Shown here one piece after another: positions 20,671 to 30,432 of a DNA stretch of 30,600 nt; positions within the stretch are counted from its first letter, which is position 1, and the number at the start of each line of letters is the position of its first letter. This DNA comes from a virus, in the IMG/VR virus record IMGVR_UViG_3300021087_000056, positions 1 through 30,600 of that record. One strand, given 5' to 3'. A program made the translations under genes and the position numbers. The notes below the pieces were generated by a model. The model was given only the letters and a program-made list of their open reading frames with translations, made no database searches and was not told the DNA's origin.

Positions 20671-23600
20671 TATATACAAAATTGGTCTGTTGCTTCTACA
20701 TCTAAACCAGCTGTAGGTTTAGGTGGTTTACGTGCACATACAGTAATTGAATTACCAAATGCTAAAGTACCAATTAATTGATTACCATCACAATCTGTGT
20801 ATTTGTAATTACCTTCTGGTATTGCACCGTTATTAGTAATAATGTATTCTATACATGTTGCAAGGCTACACTGTGCTTCTGATGTACATGTTGTTGAACT
20901 TACATTAATTTGAACACTAGGATCACTAACTGTTACTGAACCAAATTCTGCACAAATGGTAACTGATTGACCAGAACCAATTGATTGATTACTATATGTA
21001 GTACCATTAAATGTGTAACTATAAGTTTGATTTACAAAACCAGTATTATTAAGAGTAGTACATTTTTGTGCTGGAGGTGGTGTAATACCTTGGCAATCAT
21101 CACAATCTAAATACTGTGTAGGGTTAAGTGAATCATTATTACCTACAGGATCTTGTAATTGTAATATCTCTACACATATACCAGCATTAGGTCCATCTTG
21201 TATCTTATAGACTCCACCAACATTTAATTGTGTTGCACTATCAAACTGTCTATGTGGGAACGATTGAGTATCACAAGCATATGCATAATATGTAAAACCA
21301 GTTGCACATGAAGCACAGTCTTTAAATAGATCTTGTACAGATTCTGCAGCTACATTTAAACTAGTTCCTCTTACTATCCAACAACCTTGTACACCCACTA
21401 GTTCTACAACTTGATTATTTGCTAAGACTACTGCGAGATCTACATATTTATAAACACCTTGATCATCACATGCTTCTACTTGATAACTTGTAAAATTACC
21501 AGAAGCAGTTTCACATGTTTCACAATCAGCATATACTGTAGTTATTTGATATTCAGCTGCATCTTGTGTAATCCCAATAACTACATAACATCTAATATCA
21601 TTTATTATTTGAACTACATCACCTGCTTGTAGTTGACTTGCATAAGTGGCTACTAATGGATTTGTTGAAACTTGTTGACAATTATTTAAGAGTTCTCTAA
21701 TCTCATAATTTTGTACACCAGAATCACATGTTAAAGTAACAGTTTCTACAGCAGATTGACATCCATTATTATCTTCTAAATAATATAAGTAATCACCTTC
21801 ACATAAACCTGTTCTAGTATCTGGTAAAACGGCAGTATAACCATCTTGATAAATTATATCAATAGGTGTTGCTCCACTAGTTGCAGTAACCTCTATAGAA
21901 CCATTACATGGTGCAGGACCACAATCTGTTGGATTTGTAACTATAGGTGCAGCACCAGTAACAGGTGTTGAATTATTATTAGCGATTGTAAATCCAACAA
22001 TACTAGTTCTACCAAATGTATCTACAACTACTAATTCGTCTTGACCTAATGGTACGTTAGGAACTGTAAAGATGTATGTACCTGCACCTACTGGTGCGTT
22101 ATAGACACCTGTTTGACCAGTTCCTGTTATAGTCCAAGTAAATGGAGGTGTACCATTGGTAGTTACTTGGATCTCACCATTATCTCCAAAACATGTTCCA
22201 TCATATTCTATAATACTAAAACCTGTTAGAGGTTCGTTAGGCCAAAATACTCGCTGATCTTTTAGTGTAATTAATTCACATTTAACTGCAGTTCTATTAC
22301 CTATTTGTACATCTATAATCTTTTCAGGTCTATAATACTTGCCATCTATAAAAATAACATCATCAAATGTTAAGTTTTGTAGATCTACACTATTGAGTGT
22401 AAAGTATGCTGTAATCTTTCTACTAAATTTATTGTATAAAGATGAAATATAACGACCCCAATAGTTGTTAAATAAAGTATTAGGTGTCTCAAGATACTCT
22501 GAACCTGGATTTGGATCTAAATAATATTTAATATCATTAGCAAAATCAAGAGTAAGTGTACTCAAAGCTGGTACTGGCGGTGTAGCAGCTGGATCTCCTG
22601 CTATATTTTGAACAGGCCACCATTGAAAGCTACTAACTAATGGGTAATAGCCATATGCTGTCGCATTAGTAGCAAGGAACCAGTGAAAATGAAGGTTGTC
22701 TATTTGTTGTTTACCATTATAGAAAAGAAATCTAGTCTTAGGTTTAATAGCAACTCTCTTGGGATTATTAGCTGCATCGTCACCATCAGCATCAAATATT
22801 TGAGGTAATATAAATTCAGGATCTAGATGTGAACCACCTTGTACTATTTGATCAATAGGAGTTGGTGCTATACCTTTTACTTTTATTTCTCTTTTACCTT
22901 TTAGTAATTCGTTTTGTGAATCAAACCTTAACCAACCATAAGCATGTTTTTGATTATCTTGATGAAACTTATTAATAAAATCTTGATCTTCTGCATGTGT
23001 AAATTCTATTTGCGAAGACTGTGTGTTAAATAAAGGTTCTGCTATAAAATCTTTTTCTCTAATTAATTTACTAGTCCAATCATAAACATCTCCTGAACCA
23101 ATGAAATCTTGCCATGGTTCAATAATAAAATGATTAGGTGTAGTAGTACTTGGTTGCATTACTAATCTAAACTGAGTAATAATATCTTTGATAAAATCAA
23201 TTTGTTGATATTCACAATCTAAGTCTCTAACTGGATTGTATTCACCAGGTGCAGCATTACAATGCCAATATGCTTGACCTACATTTGAAGGACCCTGAGA
23301 TTGAGAACCATTGTAACTTTCTATAAAGACTTGGAAAATAGCTGATGCACCTATTTGATCTCCTGCACTTAATTGTCTACTATCAAAACTAAGACTCGAC
23401 CAGTTTCCACCTGTAGCCCAGTTACCTGTTGCAAGTGTTTGTAGAATAGAACCACCTACACTATCTACTAGACATAAAACAACTCTAGAGTCTATATCTG
23501 TATAACCTGTATCTGAGTTTTCTTGTTGTGCATCTACTTGTGCACCACAATCGAAACTATAATAAGCTTCAGCACCAGGTGTTATACTACTAGCACCAGT

Positions 23601-24683
23601 TGAATTAAAATAAGAACCACCACTTTGACTTCCAGTATCAGTAATTCCAATAAAATAATTAGGATGATTAAAAACTATATTAGGACAATACATGTAACTG
23701 TTAACATCATTCTCACCGTTACCTCCAGAGAAGGCGTTGAACACACCACTAGTTTGTTGTGTTGATGTATAACCAATATTTTCTATATTACCAAAAGCAC
23801 TAACATACATTTGTTTAAATGTAGGAGAGTTTAAGAAATCTGATTCATATGTATAACCAGCATTCTGAAATATTTGATCCCATATTCTTTTAGATCTAAA
23901 CATAGGTTTAAATCTACTAACATCTAGTCCAACTCCTTGAGCACTAGCATCACAAAAACTATTAGGCATACCTTTACCTGATATAGTTAGTTTAGATAAA
24001 GTATCATTATTATCATAAGCATTACCATGATCGATCAATGGAAAAAGAAGATCTCCATCAATGTGTCCTGCAGTTAACTGTGTAGCAGTTGGTGGTATAC
24101 CAAGAGTTGGATCATAGGCATTTGGTGCTCCATAACCACCAGGATATGCATTCCAACTGGACTCTAATACAGCTTGATCAATTACTTCTGTGTATTTAGC
24201 TACTGCATTACTAGATGAACCAATTCCATAATCTAAGACTACATTACCAGCTGCATCTTCCCACTGAAAGTCTGTTAAAGTTAACTGACACATAGTCAAT
24301 TCACCAATAGCAGAGCTAAAGTCTCTCGTCTCTCCTAAGAAGAGTAATTCATAATCTATCTTATCTAGATCTTCATTAATATAGATCTTCTGTAGGCGCA
24401 CGTGACCTGTCTTAAACTCAGCACCATCTACTAAGATCTCTGCTGGTTTCTTTATAGTAACATCAAAGTCTGTACCATCGATTGCAAATGCATTCTTAAA
24501 GAATATATTATTTACTCTGGTTGCAGGTACTTTAAATGTTCTACTAAATACTGAAGTAGCATCAGCACTGGTTACATCTTCTATTGATAATGTAAGTTTA
24601 ATTGGCTGTGTCTCATACAACTCTATAAAAATAGATGTGCTAGGATCAGCTCCTTCAAATGGTAGACATTTTAATTGTATCAT
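20670..24683 (-). CDS. Very large tail protein with SprB-like and Cys-rich repeat modules
   Basis: This encodes 1337 residues, the largest protein here. Residues 1 to about 820 form a body probably belonging to the tail tip or baseplate. Residues about 828-900 and 915-986 resemble the SprB repeat of flavobacterial gliding adhesins (GEIQVTTNGTPPFTWTI ... GAGTYIFTV ... VVDTFG). Three Cys-rich repeats of about 60-70 residues follow, each ending in DCxxC (DCETC 1053-1057, DCASC 1122-1126, DCDDC 1193-1197). A last module (about 1205-1337) contains NYKYTDCDGNQ and ITVCARK. The modular end likely binds the host surface. It starts right after the 511-residue tail protein. Confidence 0.65.
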   Translation of the reverse strand: MIQLKCLPFEGADPSTSIFIELYETQPIKLTLSIEDVTSADATSVFSRTFKVPATRVNNIFFKNAFAIDGTDFDVTIKKPAEILVDGAEFKTGHVRLQKIYINEDLDKIDYELLFLGETRDFSSAIGELTMCQLTLTDFQWEDAAGNVVLDYGIGSSSNAVAKYTEVIDQAVLESSWNAYPGGYGAPNAYDPTLGIPPTATQLTAGHIDGDLLFPLIDHGNAYDNNDTLSKLTISGKGMPNSFCDASAQGVGLDVSRFKPMFRSKRIWDQIFQNAGYTYESDFLNSPTFKQMYVSAFGNIENIGYTSTQQTSGVFNAFSGGNGENDVNSYMYCPNIVFNHPNYFIGITDTGSQSGGSYFNSTGASSITPGAEAYYSFDCGAQVDAQQENSDTGYTDIDSRVVLCLVDSVGGSILQTLATGNWATGGNWSSLSFDSRQLSAGDQIGASAIFQVFIESYNGSQSQGPSNVGQAYWHCNAAPGEYNPVRDLDCEYQQIDFIKDIITQFRLVMQPSTTTPNHFIIEPWQDFIGSGDVYDWTSKLIREKDFIAEPLFNTQSSQIEFTHAEDQDFINKFHQDNQKHAYGWLRFDSQNELLKGKREIKVKGIAPTPIDQIVQGGSHLDPEFILPQIFDADGDDAANNPKRVAIKPKTRFLFYNGKQQIDNLHFHWFLATNATAYGYYPLVSSFQWWPVQNIAGDPAATPPVPALSTLTLDFANDIKYYLDPNPGSEYLETPNTLFNNYWGRYISSLYNKFSRKITAYFTLNSVDLQNLTFDDVIFIDGKYYRPEKIIDVQIGNRTAVKCELITLKDQRVFWPNEPLTGFSIIEYDGTCFGDNGEIQVTTNGTPPFTWTITGTGQTGVYNAPVGAGTYIFTVPNVPLGQDELVVVDTFGRTSIVGFTIANNNSTPVTGAAPIVTNPTDCGPAPCNGSIEVTATSGATPIDIIYQDGYTAVLPDTRTGLCEGDYLYYLEDNNGCQSAVETVTLTCDSGVQNYEIRELLNNCQQVSTNPLVATYASQLQAGDVVQIINDIRCYVVIGITQDAAEYQITTVYADCETCETASGNFTSYQVEACDDQGVYKYVDLAVVLANNQVVELVGVQGCWIVRGTSLNVAAESVQDLFKDCASCATGFTYYAYACDTQSFPHRQFDSATQLNVGGVYKIQDGPNAGICVEILQLQDPVGNNDSLNPTQYLDCDDCQGITPPPAQKCTTLNNTGFVNQTYSYTFNGTTYSNQSIGSGQSVTICAEFGSVTVSDPSVQINVSSTTCTSEAQCSLATCIEYIITNNGAIPEGNYKYTDCDGNQLIGTLAFGNSITVCARKPPKPTAGLDVEATDQFCI

Positions 24684-24684
24684 A

Positions 24685-26220
24685 TTATCCTCTCATTGAT
24701 TTAGTGTTAGACGCTAATCTGAAATTAACTGTATATTGAAATAGTTTATCTTTTCTAATTGTTTTTTGGTTATAACTAGTTTTAGTAATTACAACAGGAA
24801 CCCATTGATTAGCATAAGGTCCTGATGCAAATCTAACCTTTACTTCTGCACTTTGATGTAAGTGTTTTAGTAGTTGTGCTTCTTCATCATTCATATAGTT
24901 AGACATAACAGTAAAATCATTCTCTATCTTTTGACTGTATGTAGTATAACCTCTGTCTTGTAGATCTACTGAGTAATTGGTTCCATTATAATCTGCAGCT
25001 CCTTTTAAGAAGTTATTGTTTCTTGTATTAGTGTTATGATTTACTCTCTTAGTAAATGTAAACTGATCTCTATAACCTAATGAGTTTTGCCATGCAAATT
25101 GGATGTGTGAATAGTCATTACACTCAGCTGATAATTGCTCTATACCTGTGACAACACCTTGACCACTATAAATCTTTTTATGTGCAATGTTATATCTTTG
25201 AGCTCTCCATGCAGCTGCGTTCATTAGAGGTGTTTGTTGTTGACCATCTGGTGAACATGATACTGGACCATACACTACTGGTACTATATAATAGTGTGTA
25301 CAACTAGGTTGAAGTACACCTACTGGAAAGTTAGCAGGTCCTGATGCAACTGTGATCACTTGAAATGGTCCACTAATTCCAGTACCTTGTCCTATTGAAA
25401 GGTTAGGTCCTCCTCCAGATGATTGTGTATTTGCTAAGATGTTATTAGAAATAATAGCACCTGCATAATTAAACTGTAACACATAAAAAGCTTCAATACC
25501 ATTTACATTAGGTGCTGGTATCGGTGACCCTAATTGAACTTTCTGATAAAATGATTTAGTACATTGATCATCCATATACACATTGTGCATATCAATACCA
25601 CCAATACTAGGATAACCCCCATTTGCTGTAAGTAGTGTATCTCCAGTTGCAGTGTCAGGTATAGTCCACATATTATCTGATAATGGACCAGCTGCTCTTT
25701 CAATTACTGAACATACTGGATTTGAGTCATCACCTTCTATTTCAGGTCTATATGGATCTGTATTAAATGGTACTTCAAAATATTGTTTACTACCTGCAAT
25801 ACATGTAAAGATATTAGATATAGTTGTAAATCCTGCAGGATCTATTACACCGTCATTTTCTTGACTGTATTGAATCTGATATTCTAATAGAGTTGGACCA
25901 GCGAGTGCCATACGTGTATTCTGTGCAACAAACCCACCGAGATCAAAATGTAAACTATCTATATCATTTGATAATGGTCCTACATAATTTTGTAAGATAT
26001 TTTGAATATCAAAGATAGCCTTACCTTGTCTGTTAGGAGTTTGTCTAAGTTCTGCTATTGGATCGGGATTACCTACTACAAGAATTCTTACTACATATTT
26101 AGTAAAGCCAGTATCTATATTAGATAATGTAATTGGATTAGGACCATATGCCAAATCAAAGGGCTCAAAAGAGCCAGCTGCTGCTTCGCCGTTTGGTGTT
26201 TGTTCTACGTTAATTGCCAT
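24685..26220 (-). CDS. Tail protein, 511 residues (putative distal tail component)
   Basis: This encodes 511 residues, beta-rich throughout, with a helix-strand end (NYMNDEEAQLLKHLHQSAEVKVRF) and a C-terminal WVPVVITKTSYNQKTIRKDKLFQYTVNFRL that resembles the structural end of distal tail or baseplate proteins. No catalytic motif is seen. It lies between the neck protein and the giant tail protein with one- to two-base spacing. A distal-tail or hub role is inferred from order and length. Confidence 0.55.
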   Translation of the reverse strand: MAINVEQTPNGEAAAGSFEPFDLAYGPNPITLSNIDTGFTKYVVRILVVGNPDPIAELRQTPNRQGKAIFDIQNILQNYVGPLSNDIDSLHFDLGGFVAQNTRMALAGPTLLEYQIQYSQENDGVIDPAGFTTISNIFTCIAGSKQYFEVPFNTDPYRPEIEGDDSNPVCSVIERAAGPLSDNMWTIPDTATGDTLLTANGGYPSIGGIDMHNVYMDDQCTKSFYQKVQLGSPIPAPNVNGIEAFYVLQFNYAGAIISNNILANTQSSGGGPNLSIGQGTGISGPFQVITVASGPANFPVGVLQPSCTHYYIVPVVYGPVSCSPDGQQQTPLMNAAAWRAQRYNIAHKKIYSGQGVVTGIEQLSAECNDYSHIQFAWQNSLGYRDQFTFTKRVNHNTNTRNNNFLKGAADYNGTNYSVDLQDRGYTTYSQKIENDFTVMSNYMNDEEAQLLKHLHQSAEVKVRFASGPYANQWVPVVITKTSYNQKTIRKDKLFQYTVNFRLASNTKSMRG

Positions 26221-26222
26221 AA

Positions 26223-26696
26223 TTATTCAAATGTGTTTATTTCTTCTTCTATTCTTAGTGCTACTTCTGCGATGAGATCATTTACATCAAAGAATTTTTG
26301 TCTGTTTAAACCTCTCTCTGCAATTGATCTTCTAACAGGAAATGGTAGCGATCCACCAATAGTTTGTTTTTTAAATTTAAATGTGTGTCCTTTAGGTATT
26401 GTCCCGAAAGAACCAACAAAACTAGTTTCTGTTGCTTCGGTGTTTGCATTCTCATCAGTTCCATTTACACCATAGTTTTGAAACACACCATAATCTAACA
26501 TCTCTAATGCTAGTGAGTCTTGTGTAACTTGAAATGATATACTTGCGGTTAGGTTACCTGTTTTACCTTTTGGTGCCTTTGCTTTTAGGTCAGCCGTTAT
26601 CTCTTGACCTATGCCAGTTAAGATATCTGATAGATCTGTTGCACGTCTACCAAACTCTTGTAATTCACCGATAAATTCATCAACTGATTTACTCAT
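26223..26696 (-). CDS. Neck / tail completion protein (HK97 gp10-like, putative)
   Basis: This encodes 157 residues. The pattern of an N-terminal helix, IGQEITADLKAKAPKGKTGNLTASISF and then a beta-hairpin with DYGVFQNYG fits the HK97 gp10-like family: APxxTGxLxxSI followed by a YGxxxxxG strand. The end is a long helix. Such proteins form the interface between head completion proteins and tail. It overlaps the tail-terminator candidate by one base and lies just ahead of the tail proteins. Confidence 0.7.
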   Translation of the reverse strand: MSKSVDEFIGELQEFGRRATDLSDILTGIGQEITADLKAKAPKGKTGNLTASISFQVTQDSLALEMLDYGVFQNYGVNGTDENANTEATETSFVGSFGTIPKGHTFKFKKQTIGGSLPFPVRRSIAERGLNRQKFFDVNDLIAEVALRIEEEINTFE

Positions 26697-27607
26697 TAGA
26701 CTAGTCTATATATTTTAACTGTACCAAATACTACGTTACTAATCGTTGGTATATTTACAGGCACTTCACTAGTATCAGGATAGTATTGATTAGGATCATA
26801 ACCAAGTCCTACGAAAAGTGTGTTGTCATCTGGTCCTTCATCCTCTAAACTAATAATAGTATCTCCTACTATAGCTTGTAGATTAACAGTCTGAGAATCA
26901 TATGCCTCTTGTGCAAAGAATTTAGGAGAATCAGTTCCTTGCCATATAGTTAAGTATGGCACATCAAATGGTGCAGTACCACCAGTTGTAAATGGAGCGA
27001 CATTACCTAGTCTTACATCCCATTCTATTTTGTAAGTCTCAATAGCTTGTGGTATTAACCACTGAACCATATTACCAAAGTTATAATCATATGTCTGTGC
27101 TGGTATTTGGAAACTATCTACTAATTCCCATTCTTGAATAGGTGCGATACAATCATTTAGACCTTGAGGTACTTCTATACTTAGACTTGCTGTCATACCA
27201 CTAACTGCATCTTGGAATCTCTCATTAAATGGTTGATAACTAATATTAGTTCTAACTACTTCTGGTAGATCTTTAAAACCATAATATAGATTTGCTAAGA
27301 CATCATCAATCATTTGCTGACACTGACTCTGAATAGCTAACTGGTTGTTATATGGTTGGTCATCTACTTCACCTCTTGTCATGTCCATTACAATCATATT
27401 AAAGTTGTAAGTAATAGTTGAACCTGAACGAGAGTGTGTACCTGGATTTAAGAATAGGTATGGGTAATCTGCTTGTACTGCTGAGTCTCCGCTAGTATTC
27501 TCAAATCTAGTTTTTAAATCACTGAGGTCGCCATAACCAAAATCAGCTAACTGAAAGTGGTTGTCGACTACTGATTGGATCCTATTTACGATTTCTTGAT
27601 AAGTCAT
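26696..27607 (-). CDS. Tail terminator-like protein with C-terminal extension (putative)
   Basis: This encodes 303 residues. The first 150 (an N-terminal helix with NRIQSVVDNHFQLADFGYGD, strands YNFNMIVMDM, a helix SQCQQMIDDVLANLYYGF, and a final ASLSIEVPQGLNDC) resemble siphovirus tail terminators, which cap the tail tube. The other half is a beta-rich domain with WLIPQAIETYKIEWDVRLG, not usual in that family, and may be a surface or sugar-binding module. Its ATG lies 26 bases inside the upstream gene. Confidence 0.5.
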   Translation of the reverse strand: MTYQEIVNRIQSVVDNHFQLADFGYGDLSDLKTRFENTSGDSAVQADYPYLFLNPGTHSRSGSTITYNFNMIVMDMTRGEVDDQPYNNQLAIQSQCQQMIDDVLANLYYGFKDLPEVVRTNISYQPFNERFQDAVSGMTASLSIEVPQGLNDCIAPIQEWELVDSFQIPAQTYDYNFGNMVQWLIPQAIETYKIEWDVRLGNVAPFTTGGTAPFDVPYLTIWQGTDSPKFFAQEAYDSQTVNLQAIVGDTIISLEDEGPDDNTLFVGLGYDPNQYYPDTSEVPVNIPTISNVVFGTVKIYRLV

Positions 27608-28268
27608 TTTGTCTCTTTTGTTGTAATTGTTTAAAGTTCTCTTCTAACTGTAGTTCCTTACGAAGGCTCATAAAGTTAAGTATCTTCTTTAATGGTTGTT
27701 CTGTAATGGCATCTAATCTTAGGACGTCATTGTCTGCAAGATCTACTATGATGCGATACCAACCTTTAGCTATCTTTTGTGGATCTACGTCGTCTAAGTC
27801 TTCTTCATCTCTGTCTTCTGGTTTGTCATTTAAACCAAATAGAGCGGCGTATGATCTGTATGTATGCACTCTGAATTTCTGATACTGTTCTATGATCCAT
27901 AGAGCTTCATCAGACCATGGTGTTCTAATTTGTAGACACTTTATAATCTCATCTATATGTTTTTCTACACCATTAGTAATCCAAATATCTAGATCTACAA
28001 ACTCTCCAAAGTTAATAGTATTAAAGTCTTTGATATCAGTTTTAGCTCGAGCATTCATCAAGACTATAACAAATGATATAGCTAGAGTCATACTATCTAG
28101 AGTTGCAGATTTAAATTGCTCTGCATCTGTTTCTAAGACACAGGCTAAAATATATGGCCAATCTTTGACATCTGCATAGTCCCATTTAAGTAGAGCTTCC
28201 CACTGTGAAATTGATAGTCTCGAGGGTAACTCTAACTTGGTATCATTAATTGTTAATTTAACTGCCAT
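27582..28268 (-). CDS. Tail assembly chaperone candidate
   Basis: This encodes 228 residues. A short beta opening (VKLTINDTKLELPSRL) precedes SISQWEALLKWD and a long helical body ending in a Gln- and Lys-rich tail. This opening is found in tail-assembly chaperones that hold the tape measure, and the position ahead of the tail genes agrees. No slippery site for a frameshifted second form is visible in its 26-base overlap with the next gene. It is preceded by the second copy of the 42-base repeat. Confidence 0.45.
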   Translation of the reverse strand: MAVKLTINDTKLELPSRLSISQWEALLKWDYADVKDWPYILACVLETDAEQFKSATLDSMTLAISFVIVLMNARAKTDIKDFNTINFGEFVDLDIWITNGVEKHIDEIIKCLQIRTPWSDEALWIIEQYQKFRVHTYRSYAALFGLNDKPEDRDEEDLDDVDPQKIAKGWYRIIVDLADNDVLRLDAITEQPLKKILNFMSLRKELQLEENFKQLQQKRQNDLSRNRK

Positions 28269-28307
28269 ACTAATAAATATAAATTTATAGTCTATTGAAT
28301 TATCTAT
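28266..28307 (-). repeat. 42-base intergenic repeat, copy 2 (candidate late promoter)
   Basis: This matches 20629-20670 at 39 of 42 positions, including the ATG of the gene behind it. Both copies fill the short space between a stop and the start of a tail gene. Conservation in two non-coding places points to a cis-acting site for the late genes. Confidence 0.6.
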
Positions 28308-28316
28308 CTTAGTTTA

Positions 28317-29582
28317 CTACAAGTACTTAAACCCTGAGTCTGTCTTGTTACTATTACCTTGGATAGCATATTGGCCATACTGTTTGTTTTGTAACCTGTT
28401 CCAGTTAGCAATTGAAAGTGCAATTACAATATCATCATGAAACGGTGGACGTGCTGCATATTTAATAGATCTGGATTGTGGATTGTATGTCATCTCAAAT
28501 ACTTCGAGTTCTCTATGTAGTTCAGGATACAGAGTAGCTGATGGTATCTTAACAGAGCCATCATTGAAACCCATAATCAAGGACTCGACTATGTCTCTCT
28601 TAGATTGGTTTGAGGTGTTAAAACCATGTGCATCTTGATATCTTTTACGAATACCCTCTAGCACTACAGTTCCCATACTATTTGTTTCTATCATTAGAGT
28701 AGCTGTATACTTCTGAGCTAATTGGATGATTCTGGTCGACATGTCTTCCCATTCCTTATGATTATCACGGTAAATATCTACGACTGCACCAGAAGAGTCC
28801 ATTACCACTGCAACAGTGTAGTCGCCAGATTGGGCTAAATCAACACCCATATAACATTTACCTTGAGGTCTTGGAAATCTTTCAAATGTATTAGAGTTAA
28901 AGTTTTGAAATACTTGTGATTCACCTTCTAAGAATTCGCCTAAGTACTCAGCTCTAAAGATAGCATCAGGTAATGATCTCTTAGCAGCTTCGACTTCTTC
29001 CATATTAATATAAGGATTATCATATTGTTCCATCCTAACTGAAGTATGTGAAGGGTATGATGTGTCTTGACCCATTTGAAACATCTCATAGAACCATGAT
29101 TGGCGACCACGTGGTGTAGAGAATAGGACACACTTTTTACCATGTACTAGGGCTGTTGGTTGAATAGCACGTTTCCATGCATCTTCTGTTTGATATGCAG
29201 CTTCATCTAGAAATAAGTACGAAAATGTGTACCCTCTTAGTCCATCTTCTCGCTCTGAGGATCTAAAGTAAATCTTAGAACCAGTTTTAAGTTTTATCTC
29301 ATGATTTGAAAAGTTAGTTGCTTCTACAATACCAGAGTCTTTAATGGCTTCGTATAGATCTTCCATTAGTTTTCTAGCTTGTGAGTAAATAGGAGCTACT
29401 ACACCAATCTTAGAGCCTTTGTCATTAATACCATAATACAAGAGTAGATTAACAAGAAGTAAAGATTTACCTTGCTGTCGTGGTGAGACCACAGTAATAT
29501 ACTTTTCAGGTCCATGGATTATGGCATCTATTACTCTTTGTTGTCCTCCATGTGGATTAAATCCAATTGCTTTTTTAGACAT
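28317..29582 (-). CDS. terL: Terminase large subunit
   Basis: This encodes 421 residues. ATPase: Walker A SPRQQGKS at 33-40, Walker B YLFLDEA at 122-128 with the catalytic Glu, and coupling motif LFSTPRG at 153-159. Nuclease: the first Asp in GVDLAQSGDYT (D248), Glu in MIETNS (E299), and the final Asp pair in FHDDIVIALS (D383/D384). These are all the parts of a DNA-packaging motor with RNase H-like headful or site-specific nuclease. It is short for the family but complete. It follows the methyltransferase-like gene by three bases. Which packaging type it uses cannot be told by eye. Confidence 0.95.
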   Translation of the reverse strand: MSKKAIGFNPHGGQQRVIDAIIHGPEKYITVVSPRQQGKSLLLVNLLLYYGINDKGSKIGVVAPIYSQARKLMEDLYEAIKDSGIVEATNFSNHEIKLKTGSKIYFRSSEREDGLRGYTFSYLFLDEAAYQTEDAWKRAIQPTALVHGKKCVLFSTPRGRQSWFYEMFQMGQDTSYPSHTSVRMEQYDNPYINMEEVEAAKRSLPDAIFRAEYLGEFLEGESQVFQNFNSNTFERFPRPQGKCYMGVDLAQSGDYTVAVVMDSSGAVVDIYRDNHKEWEDMSTRIIQLAQKYTATLMIETNSMGTVVLEGIRKRYQDAHGFNTSNQSKRDIVESLIMGFNDGSVKIPSATLYPELHRELEVFEMTYNPQSRSIKYAARPPFHDDIVIALSIANWNRLQNKQYGQYAIQGNSNKTDSGFKYL

Positions 29583-29585
29583 AGT

Positions 29586-30092
29586 TTATAAGTTTGTCCA
29601 TTTTATTTGTCCAGTGTATCCTCGTTGTTTCCATACCCATCCTAACTGAAAGCCCATTTGTGGCCATGGTTTTGTTCCTGGATTTTCTTTAGGAGATTTG
29701 ATAGTATAAACTTCTCGTATTCCAAATCCTGCTTCTTCCATGTCTTTTATTCGTGCTGATAAAGCTAAGTCATGGTTAATAGTAATTAAGTATGCTATGT
29801 TGTCTGCTATTTTATATGAGTGTTGACACCACTTTCTATAAATACTCCATGGCGGATTAGTGACTATCCAGTCTACTTTATCTTTATACTCAAAGAAGTC
29901 TTTACCTTCTGAGTATTCACACCAATCTTTATCACCAGGTAGTTGATTATAGAATGCTCCTAAGCCTCTACATGGATCTAATACTTTACCGTGAATTGGA
30001 AGAGTATCAATCATAGTTTTCGCTAACCACTCAGGTGTCATGACAATATCATCTTCCGCTTTGTTTTTCTTGGGAACTATAGATCTACTCAT
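29586..30092 (-). CDS. DNA adenine methyltransferase-like protein
   Basis: This encodes 168 residues. MTPEWLAKTMIDTLP leads to VLDPCRGLGAFY (SAM-binding motif I, DPxxGxG type) and VDWIVTNPPW (catalytic motif IV, NPPW), the signature of N6-adenine or related amino methyltransferases. No separate target-recognition domain is seen, so it is a minimal form; specificity and activity are open. It sits between the small and large terminase genes, overlapping the former by 8 bases. It could mark phage DNA against host restriction or affect packaging-site recognition. Confidence 0.75.
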   Translation of the reverse strand: MSRSIVPKKNKAEDDIVMTPEWLAKTMIDTLPIHGKVLDPCRGLGAFYNQLPGDKDWCEYSEGKDFFEYKDKVDWIVTNPPWSIYRKWCQHSYKIADNIAYLITINHDLALSARIKDMEEAGFGIREVYTIKSPKENPGTKPWPQMGFQLGWVWKQRGYTGQIKWTNL

Positions 30093-30432
30093 CTATCTCT
30101 ATGTCTTCTAGGCCTTCGAGTGAATCTAAGCGTGCGGCTACTGATGGTCCAAATTCAAACTTCATGTCTTTAAATAGATCATCACCATTAGCACCAGTTA
30201 ATTCTGTTCTGGCTAGTTTAGGTATTACAAAGTCTGATAACTTAACCATTAGATCAAAGGCTTTCGCTGGATCTTCTGCGGCTACAGCCTGAATCCATTG
30301 ACTCATATTCTCTAAGTTACCTTCGACTAATCTTTGGTATGCTTCTCTGACCTCTTGAGTGTTCTTGTTCTTGGAACCCTTAGGTCGACCATCTCTGTTT
30401 ATGTTGGCATCTCCGCCTCTGAATTTACTCAT
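30085..30432 (-). CDS. terS: Terminase small subunit (putative)
   Basis: This encodes 115 residues. The opening NRDGRPKGSKNKNTQEVREAYQ is a typical start of phage small-terminase-like proteins (GRPKGSKNK tail plus helix). A helical core follows (about 33-75), then a C-terminal acidic tail (LEGLEDIEIDE) that could contact the large subunit. It would bind the packaging site and load the motor. Its ATG overlaps the last codon and stop of the 51-residue gene. Order small subunit, methyltransferase, large subunit supports the call. Confidence 0.65.
   Translation of the reverse strand: MSKFRGGDANINRDGRPKGSKNKNTQEVREAYQRLVEGNLENMSQWIQAVAAEDPAKAFDLMVKLSDFVIPKLARTELTGANGDDLFKDMKFEFGPSVAARLDSLEGLEDIEIDE

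Noticed and set aside
27582-27607. Programmed frameshift joining the tail chaperone candidate and the tail-terminator-like gene
   Set aside because: No slippery heptamer or clear downstream structure is seen; the downstream gene has its own ATG in the overlap.
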